Under the pieces are notes generated by a model. It worked only from the letters and a program-made list of their open reading frames with translations. It was not told the DNA's origin and made no database searches. Both the position numbers and the translations under genes were made by a program. This document shows positions 57,434-64,000 of a DNA stretch of 64,000 bases, piece by piece (the stretch's first letter is position 1; each line of letters begins with the position of its first letter). The stretch comes from Lampris incognitus (taxonomy: Eukaryota > Chordata > Actinopteri > Lampriformes > Lampridae): positions 49,613,008 to 49,677,007 of the forward strand of contig NC_079219.1 in assembly GCF_029633865.1 (NCBI RefSeq), given 5' to 3'.

Positions 57434-57570
57434 TGACGCTTCTGAAGCCGACCAACGTGAAAGTGACCAACAACAGTGAGTTCATGAACATCACCTGGGA
57501 CATGGACAATAACCTGGATGAGTGCCTGAGGTACAGGGTCCGGCTTACTGTGCACAAGGACATCCCAAGG
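57434..57570 (+). CDS. il21r: Cytokine receptor exon, fibronectin-III domain first half
   Basis: The exon begins VTLLKPTNVKVTNNSEFMNI and continues TWDMDNNLDECLRYRVRLTV with HKDIPR. The proline-led strand (KPTNVKV), the NITW motif and the Tyr-x-Val/Arg strand (YRVRL) are the usual start of the membrane-proximal fibronectin-III domain. NNS and NIT are sequons. Both splice sites are good (TTTTACAG; AAGG|GTAAAT) and the exon ends in phase 0. Confidence 0.78.
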
Positions 57571-58199
57571 GTAAATGAAAGACAAAACTGATTTAACCGA
57601 ACACAAACATTTCATCAAGAGTTTCTTTACTATGAGTCATTTTGAGAGTATATAAAACAATATAAAACATACTGTTTTATATTGTTTAACTGGACATAAT
57701 CACCATCCCACAGGAAAAGAAGGATTAGAATTTAGAGATTTAGAAAAAGGAATTTAGACAAAGACATAATCTCTTTGTATATTGATGAGACTGTGGTGAT
57801 ACACATTTGAGGGTAGATCCACCAGGGGCTGCTGCTCCTTTAAGACAGACATTTTAGAGTGCTGATGTAGGCACGGCTTGGGGTTTCTGGGGAGCCATGT
57901 ACACCATATTCGATAACTTTTCCCACTGGCATTTTCACAGTAATATCCATTCAGTGTATTAGTGTTGTGTAATTGTTGCTCTGTAAGCTATTTTTCATTG
58001 GACTCTGCCATTCCTGCCAAGTATTCAGATGTGATGTCACCCTCATGTGAAATGGGTTGTGTCTGATTTAAAAGGAAAAGAAGAAGAGGAAAAGAAGGAA
58101 CTTACATGTCGAATGCGGAAGAGCTATCATTAGGCACTAAAATACAAAGCTAAGCATTATCCAGCATATAATTATATCTATGTTTTTTAACCCCTATTC

Positions 58200-58277
58200 A
58201 GCCACCCAATGACTGTTGCGATAGGCTCCGGCATCCCCACGACCCTGACAGCAGGATAAGCGGTTTGGCTAATGGAT
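58200..58277 (+). mobile_element. SINE family 1, 3' end only
   Basis: GACTGTTGCGATAGGCTCCG, GACCCTGACAGCAGGATAAG and CGGTTTGGCTAATGGATGGA: the last 75 bases of the SINE. Confidence 0.8.
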
Positions 58278-58882
58278 GGATTATTCAACCTTTATTTAAC
58301 CAGGTAAGAAACTCACTGAGATTAAAGATCTCTTATACAAGAGAACCCTGGCCAACAGTAGACAAAGTTACAACAAAAACAAAACAGTGCACTATATCAT
58401 AAATGAAAAACAGGGTATCGATATATGCATTTACAGTGAAAAAAATAAAGGCAGGACATAGAGTCTGTCTCTGTTTTTCAAGCTTAATTTGAAATGATTT
58501 AGGAACACAAGGTTGACCAATTTTAGCTCCCTTTGGAGACAGTTCCAAGAAGAAGGGGCAAAGTAGCTAAAATCGTTCTTTCCATTTTCAGTGGACAGTA
58601 GAACAAGGTCCTGGGAGCACAGGGAAAGCCCTCCAGCAGTGCTCCTAGATGCATCACTATACAAATAAGTAGGCAAAAGGCCAAGAATTGCCTTATAGAT
58701 AAAAATATACGAGTGGCTACACCTATACGTGTTTAGTGCAGGCCAGCCAACTCAGGAATAAAGTGTGTAGTGATGAGTCTGAGCCTTTGAATTTGTGATA
58801 AACCTCAACGCACCATGATAGACACAGTCAGCTGACTAAAGAAATTTGGCAGATGCATGTGAATACAAAAGGATTCTCAAAT

Positions 58883-59296
58883 CTAAGGCAGGCATAAAGG
58901 TTGCAGAAACAAGCCTTCTCCTAGCCTCGAAGGAAGAATAAAAAACTTCACCCTAAAATAAAAACCAAGTTTAATTTTCAGTTTTGTGGTTAGTTGCTTA
59001 ATATGTTCCATAAAGGACAAGGACTCATCTATTAAAATACCAAGGTATTTGAAAGGATCAGCTTTCTTAATCTCATGACCCTGGAGGGTGATAATTTTCA
59101 GTAAGACAAAAGGCGTTTTCTTTGCCTTAGAGAAAACCATTAGCTTTGTTTTTCTTGCATTAAGGACAAGTTTCAATAAGCATACACTTTGTTGCACAGT
59201 AATAAAGGCAGACTCTAACTTCACATAAGCAGAAGCAAGTGTTGAGGCACAACAGTAAATCACCATTGTCATCATCGTAAAAATTAAGATTAACAT
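58883..59296 (-). pseudogene. LINE RT thumb fragment
   Basis: A 137-codon open stretch on the minus strand with LASAYVKLESAFITVQQSVC, LVLNARKTKLMVFSKAKKTP and FKYLGILIDESLSFMEHIKQ. It follows the motif C region (YDDD-like in another frame) of the LINE above. No own start; fragment of a dead element. Confidence 0.8.
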
Positions 59297-59555
59297 TTAG
59301 AACATTTCATCCCAGATTATTGATATAGATATTAAATAAAAGAGGCCCAAGGACAGACCCCTGGGACACTCCTGTGCACACAGATAGCAAGGTGGCGGTA
59401 AGACAATTGAACTGGGTACGTTGAGTTCTGTCTGAATGATAGTTTGCAAAACAAGTCACTGCCTGTTCAGAGAGCCCTTTATTAACTAATCTCTCCTTCA
59501 GGATAGTGCAGTCTACTGTATCAATGCTTTACACAGGTCTATATATAAGGGATAC

Positions 59556-60372
59556 ACATTCATTCATTCATTCATTCATTCATTCATCAGCCGCTTCTCC
59601 GGGGTCAGGTCGCGGTGGCAGCAAGCTAAGTAGGGCACTCCAGATGTCCCGCTCCCCAGCAACACCCTCCAGCTCCTCCTGGGGGATCCCAAGGCGTTCC
59701 CAGGCCAGATTGGACATGTAGTCCCCCCAGCGAGTTCTGGGTCTACCCTGGGGTCTCCTCCTAGTTGTCCGTGCCCAGTAAACCTCTAAAGGAAAGCGCC
59801 CAGGAGGCATCCTAATCAGATACCTGAACCACCTCAACTGACTCCTTTCGATGCAAAGGAGCAGCGGCTCTACTCCGAGCTCCCTCAGGATGCCCGAGCT
59901 CCTCCCCCTATCTCTAAGGCTGAGCCCAGCCACCCTACAGAGGAAACTCATTTCAGCTGCTTATATCCGCGATCTCACCCTTTCAGTCTCTACTCAAAGC
60001 TCATGACAATAGGTGAGGGTTGGAATGAAGATTGACTGGTAAATTGAGAGCTTTGCCTTCCAGCTCAGCTCCTTCTGAACCACAATGGTCTGGTACAACG
60101 TCCGCATTACTGCTGATGCTGCACCAATCCGCCTGTCAATCTCCCGCTCCATCTTACCCTCACTCGTGAACAAGACCCCGAGATACTTGAACTCCTTCAA
60201 TTGAGGCAACAGCTCATCCCCAACCAAGAGGGAGCAATCCACCATTTTCCGGTAGAGAACCATGGCCTCAGACTTGGAGGTGCTGACTCTCATCCCGGCC
60301 ATTTCACACTCAGCTGCAAACCGCCCCAGTGTGTGCTGGAGGTGGCGTTCTGATGAAACCAACAAAACAGTG
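59556..60372 (-). mobile_element. Rex3/RTE-like LINE, 5' truncated, with (TGAA)n tail
   Basis: On the minus strand LGRFAAECEMAGMRVSTSKS, EAMVLYRKMVDCSLLVG, LKEFKYLGVLFTSEGKMERE, IDRRIGAASAVMRTLYQT and KLSIYQSIFIPTLTY are followed, after a frame break near 59955-59995, by MSFLCRVAGLSLRDRGRSS, ERSQLRWFRYLIRMPPGRF and RPQGRPRTRWGDYMSNLAWE. This is the abundant Rex3-type ORF2 C-terminus of fish. The 3' end is a run of TTCA/TCAT units at 59556-59586. It is inserted in the older LINE. Confidence 0.87.
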
Positions 60373-61151
60373 AAGCTTTTTATTTAGGGCCCTAGTAATA
60401 TCACTGATTACTTTCAATGAGACAATACTATGTTTTTGTTTTTGTTTTGTTTTTTCTTAAACCCGACTGGACTGAGGTCAAGATGGATGGTGTTAGCGTT
60501 TAGGAACTGTAAGCTGAGCACTAACCAAGATTTCTAAAACTTTGGCCAATAGGGAAAGCATTGATATAGGCCAATAATTGTTCAGAACAGTTGGGTCTCC
60601 CCCCTTTAAGAGTGGGAGAATATATGCTGATTTGCATATAGGGATTTAATTTCATTCAAGACTGAGATTAAAAAGATAAATTGTCAGTTCAGGGATGAAG
60701 TCAGCAGCCAGTTTTGAGTAACTGGGGTCAAGCGTATCAGGACTGCAGGCATCTTAGGGTCTAGAGCTAAAAGAGCATCATATACTTCCTGAACTCAAAA
60801 AGGTAATCAGCAAAAGTCCCCCCCCCCCATTCAGAGGTTCATCTAAAGAAGGTTGTACTGCTGGAGAAGAGGCCGAGTCAAACAAAGAGCCTGATGATAC
60901 AAAATGCTAGTTAAACAGTTCAGCATTTCAGTTTGATCTTACACAGCATGAGCGTTTTTCACAACATAAAGCAATAAATCATGAAATACTATTAGCAGAC
61001 AAAGACTTAATAGTTTTCCAAAATATCCTGGGATTATTCAGGTTTTAAGAGGTAACAGACAGATAAAATGCAGACTTGGTTCTCTTAATCACCACTGAAC
61101 ACTTGTTTCGTAGTTGCCTAAAGGAAAGCCAGTCACTACTCAAAATTAAAT

Positions 61152-61570
61152 GTTTGAGGGCATCCCGGTAGTGTAGCGGTCTATACTGTTCCCTACCAAC
61201 ATGGGGATCGTTGGTTCGCTATGACCTACGGCTTGGTCGAGTGTCCCTACAGACATTATTGGCTGTGTCTGCAGGTGGGAAGCCGGATGTGGGTATGTGT
61301 CCCGGTCGCTGCACTGGCACCTGTTTTTTGTTTTTTTTTGGGGGGGGGGACGTGATCCTCTCACGCGCTACGTCCCCCCAGTGAAACTCCTCACTGTCAG
61401 GTGAAAAGAAGCGGCCGGCGATTCCACATGTGTTGGAGGAGGCTTGTAGTAGTCTGCAGCCCTCCCCGGACCGACAGAGGGGGTGGGGGCAACGACCGGG
61501 ACAGCTCGGAAAAGTGGGGTAATTGGCCGGATACAATTGGGGTGAAAAAGGGGGGAAAATCCCCCCCCCA
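61152..61570 (+). mobile_element. tRNA-derived SINE, family 2
   Basis: Head GGCATCCCGGTAGTGTAGCG, GTCTATACTGTTCCCTACCA and GGGATCGTTGGTTCG give the A- and B-box layout of a tRNA-derived SINE. The body includes GATCCTCTCACGCGCTACGT, GAAACTCCTCACTGTCAGGT and GTCTGCAGCCCTCCCCGGAC, and the end GGGGTAATTGGCCGGATACA. A T/G homopolymer region at 61323-61349 is expanded. The minus-strand copy is at 49385-49660. Confidence 0.82.
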
Positions 61571-61689
61571 AAAAATGAATGTTTTATATGGATTGATATG
61601 TTACTTGGTGTTACTGTGTCAGATGACATCATTGATCAGTCTTCTTTCTTTAAAATACATACATATGCTACCGCTGCATCATCCTGCCG

Positions 61690-61878
61690 GTGTTACCAAA
61701 ATCTTTGACTGCCGAAAATTGTGATCTGTGTGTGAACGCTTTCCGCGTGCTCAGGATCACATCCGTTTTGAATGAAACTCTGTCTTGCTGTATGAAAACA
61801 AACAATTGTGACCACCAGATGATACCAAATCCACCAAAACTGAAAAAAAAATTAAATAAGGATCAACACTTTAAGTGA
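61690..61878 (+). other. Short cysteine-rich open frame, unexplained
   Basis: A 62-codon frame reads LTAENCDLCVNAFRVLRITS, LNETLSCCMKTNNCDHQM and KLKKKLNKDQHFK: five cysteines, a sequon and a lysine-rich end. It lies in receptor intron 4 between two repeats. I do not recognise it. It could be the remnant of an unrelated exon, a transposon piece or chance. Confidence 0.25.
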
Positions 61879-61944
61879 GCAGGTTTATAGGGGACCAGAG
61901 GGATTTCTTAAACCATCAGTTCATTTTCTTTTTACTCACACCCA

Positions 61945-63040
61945 TTTGAATGCTTCTCAATAAGAGCAGGGAGTCCCCTCTTATTTGATAAGGATCTTGC
62001 ACTTTTGGTATTCATATCGAACCATGCAAGTTAGATGAGGTAAATGTATATCTTCCGCCTTCTTGGTGACCAGTGGGGTCCGACAAGGTTGAATTGCCCT
62101 TCTGGGATAAATAAAGTTGTCTGAATCTGAATACTGTCACCTGTTCCCTTCAATTTGTATATGGATATCTTTCTAAAAAGTTAAAAGTGTGTAAGACTGG
62201 CCGTATGGTGGGGGATAGTCTTATCAACCATCTGATGTATGCTGATGACTTAGTCATACTGTCCCCTTATAGTGCTGGCTTACAGCAACTGCTCAGAGTC
62301 TGCTCAAGTTATGGTGTGCAGCATAACATCACATTTAACTCTAAAAAGAGTGTTGTCATGATTGCTAAAACCAAGGATGATCAGAAGCAAAATTTTCCTT
62401 CATTCTTCGTGGCAGACCAAGCACTAAATGTGGTGAACAAGGTAAGATATTTGGGTCACATCATCGGGAATGATCTATGTGATGACGATGATGTGCAGCG
62501 CCAGTGTTGCAAACTGTATGCACAAACCAATATGCTGGCAAACAAATGTCATATGTGTACAGATGAGGTTAAAACTGCTCTTTTTAGGGCCCACTGTACT
62601 CCACTCTATACAGCCCACTTGTGGTGAACTTATAGTAAGGCAAAAATGAGGAAGCTGCGGGTAGCATATAATGATGCATTCAGAATCTTGCTCAAGCTGC
62701 CAAGTTGGACAAGTGCAAGTCATATATTTGTGACTAGTAATGTTCCCACTTTTCATGCTGTGTTGAGGAATTTTATCTATAAATTTATGTGTCGACTACT
62801 TGATTCAAAAAATGTAATCATAATGGTTTTAACTGAGCCTACGCAAAGTGACTCCAGGTACTCCTCTTGTTTCTGGACACATTGGAACCAATGTCTGTAA
62901 AGCTTTTAGTCACTGTGGACTTGTGAGCTGCTGTTTTAGCTATATTTTTGTGTTGTCATCCTGTGTTGTATTTTTATTGTTTTTTTTTATATGGACCATG
63001 TGTCTGAATAAAGTAAGATTTGATTGATTGATTGATTGAT
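61945..63040 (+). mobile_element. LINE, second copy of the 51740 family
   Basis: The plus strand reads GVPSYLIRILHFWYSYRTMQ, LVTSGVRQG, then after a 43-bp foreign tail LMYADDLVILSPYSAGLQQL (YADD intact). KSVVMIAKTKDDQKQNFPSF, NKVRYLGHIIGNDLCDDDDV, HCTPLYTAHLW and, in another frame, AYNDAFRILLKLPSWTSASH follow. It ends with TGTCTGAATAAAGTAAG and a (GATT)n tail at 63018-63040. 5' truncated and frameshifted. Confidence 0.87.
62093..62137 (+). mobile_element. Small retroelement-tail insertion in the LINE
   Basis: Between VRQG and the next LINE codons lies TTGAATTGCCCTTCTGGGAT followed by AATAAAGTTGTCTGAATCTG, a LINE/SINE 3' tail of about 45 bases with no body. Confidence 0.6.
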
Positions 63041-63079
63041 CATTTTCTTCTTTTTCTTAATTCATTCTATTGTTGACAG

Positions 63080-63251
63080 GATCCAGATTATTGCTTTTTA
63101 GTGGACCAGACAAATCTACAGATCAGTTTAATTAAACTGCAGCCAAACACTAAGTACTTTGTGGATGTCCAGGCCTCGTTCTGTCCTGAGGCCATGTACA
63201 AAGGACCATGGAGTGAATGGAGCGCGGCGACAGAATGTAGGACAATGAAAC
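63080..63251 (+). CDS. il21r: Cytokine receptor exon with WSEWS motif
   Basis: After the acceptor TTGTTGACAG the phase-0 frame reads DPDYCFLVDQTNLQISLIKL, QPNTKYFVDVQASFCPEAMY and KGPWSEWSAATECRTMK. WSEWS (63209-63223) is the diagnostic motif of class I cytokine receptors, and LQPNTKYFVDVQA is the usual F strand of the second fibronectin-III domain. The donor C|GTGAGTG at 63252 is strong; phase 1. Together with the previous exon this completes the ligand-binding module. Confidence 0.88.
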
Positions 63252-63951
63252 GTGAGTGTAAAGGTACTATATTCATACATTTGAGGCTGTGCCGTTATAA
63301 CATCAGAGATGGATTCATAGATGGAGTCCGTTTTCTTCTTTTACCATTAGTATCTGTGCAGTTTCACTTCATTTAAAGAGCCTTGCATTTCGATGTATGA
63401 AATGTGTTGTGTTAGTAAAGTTTTGTTAGTTTGTTGATTGATTGGTTGATGGGTACTGATTAGCAGTTCCCCATTAATCTGTCTTTTGCTCCTAAATCCC
63501 TCATTTGCTCTATCACACTATCTCTCTCAGTATCGTGTGCCATATGTTGTGGTTTGCTATGTGCTCACCAGGTACTATATTTTTGAATGTGCATTGCTAG
63601 CGTTATTTTGAGGTATTACTTTTACTTTCACATAGTCTTTCGTCATAAAACACTGAAGTTACTGACATTTGGCAGAAAGGCTATAGAGGGGTGGGTGTGC
63701 AACAAAGGTCACGATTTGATTCCATGACATTTTAGCTGCCATGGAGTGTCAGTTCACCACCAAGAACATCTGTTATAATGTGCTTTCATTGTATTGTCAT
63801 AATGTTAAAGCCTCAACTGGAAGAATTTTACTGAACTGAAACTTGATCAATATCCTAAATCATCTCCACAGCAGCAAACAGCTAACGCTGGCAGGAGTGA
63901 TGTGGAGTGTGTTTTCACTTTCAGCTGTTCTTATCATCATATGTTTCACAG
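63252..63951 (+). other. Receptor intron 5
   Basis: GTGAGTG...TATGTTTCACAG, about 0.7 kb. No repeats recognised. Another acceptor-like TTTCAG lies at 63919-63924. Confidence 0.6.
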
Positions 63952-64000
63952 ACGATGGTGCAGTCTGGTGGTCTCTTGCTCTCCTCCTTCTTCTCCCCTA
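63952..64000 (+). CDS. il21r: Cytokine receptor exon, start of transmembrane segment (cut by window end)
   Basis: Joined to the previous exon in phase 1, the frame continues HDGAVWWSLALLLLLP, a short juxtamembrane piece followed by a hydrophobic run typical of a single transmembrane helix. The rest of the helix and the cytoplasmic part with Box 1 lie beyond the window. Confidence 0.75.

Larger units (their letters stand above)
58285..61135 (-). mobile_element. L2/Rex1-like LINE with nested Rex3-like element
   Basis: Minus-strand order: decayed RT N-terminus (60370-61130; GGDPTVLNNYRPISxL-like and DIRALK-like codons), interruption by the Rex3-like copy (59556-60372), SIDTVDCTILKERLVNKGLS, then GVSQGSVLGPLLFNIYINNL (motif B, readable at 59310-59370). 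The thumb region follows at 58883-59296 (LVLNARKTKLMVFSKAKKTP, GHEIKKADPFKYLGILIDES), then FSYFAPSSWNCLQRELKL near 58540 (the Pro-x-x-W-N-x-L-Q end motif). The 3' end is at about 58285 (TTCAACCTTTATTTAACCAG). Many stops; old copy. Confidence 0.8.
57571..63079 (+). other. Receptor intron 4, 5.5 kb, LINE-rich
   Basis: From GTAAAT to TTGTTGACAG. Contains an AT-rich inverted repeat (57645-57690), a SINE tail, an L2/Rex1-like LINE with a nested Rex3-like LINE, SINE family 2 and a second copy of the 51740 LINE family. Without these it would be roughly 1 kb. Confidence 0.65.

Overview
This is a vertebrate genomic window, almost certainly from a ray-finned (teleost) fish. Three things show this: spliced animal-type gene structure, long dinucleotide and tetranucleotide microsatellites, and a repeat set typical of fish genomes (RTE, L2, Rex and L1 LINEs, Tc1, piggyBac, ISL2EU and hAT DNA transposons, Ty3/gypsy, Penelope-like fragments, and several tRNA-derived SINEs). 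There are no operons, tRNA or rRNA genes or CRISPR arrays. One 200-base assembly gap lies at 9500-9699.

Layout. 1-13.5 kb has no gene that I can recognise: it holds a 34-bp minisatellite, microsatellites, SINE copies and non-repetitive stretches that could be intronic, intergenic or regulatory. 13.5-20.7 kb is a nest: a piggyBac remnant is split by a minus-strand RTE LINE, which itself carries a SINE, a 118-bp hairpin insertion, a 776-bp unidentified insertion and a (GA)n expansion. 21.6-29.3 kb is a young-looking Ty3/gypsy element with two ~99% identical LTRs but broken pol. 29.3-33.6 kb holds a hAT end and three more RTE pieces. 33.8-34.5 kb has exon-like sequence resembling the N-terminal part of a fish zinc-finger protein. 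35-38 kb has LINE fragments and a THAP-type first exon behind an octamer/TATA promoter-like sequence. 38-42.3 kb is L2-like LINE sequence interrupted by an ISL2EU DNA transposon and a SINE. 42-48 kb contains hairpin repeats, SINEs, and a Rex1/CR1-like LINE split by a nearly intact DD36E Tc1 transposon. 49-53.9 kb holds SINEs and a LINE with another LINE nested antisense in it.

The one convincing host gene is on the plus strand from about 54.0 kb to beyond the window end. It is a class I cytokine receptor, best matching the IL-21R-like branch of the common-gamma-chain receptors. Six coding exons join with consistent phases: signal peptide, two exons of the first cytokine-receptor domain, two exons of the fibronectin-III domain ending in WSEWS, and the start of the transmembrane exon. 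Its fourth intron (57.6-63.1 kb) is swollen by an L2/Rex1-like LINE with a nested Rex3-like LINE, a SINE and another LINE.

The transposons are mostly dead. The points most worth checking are the receptor gene, the DD36E Tc1 with a single internal stop, the gypsy copy that lacks its integrase catalytic glutamate despite near-identical LTRs, the microsatellite expansions at the same coding position in two RTE copies, and the THAP exon with its promoter. I saw no convincing new cellular system beyond these.
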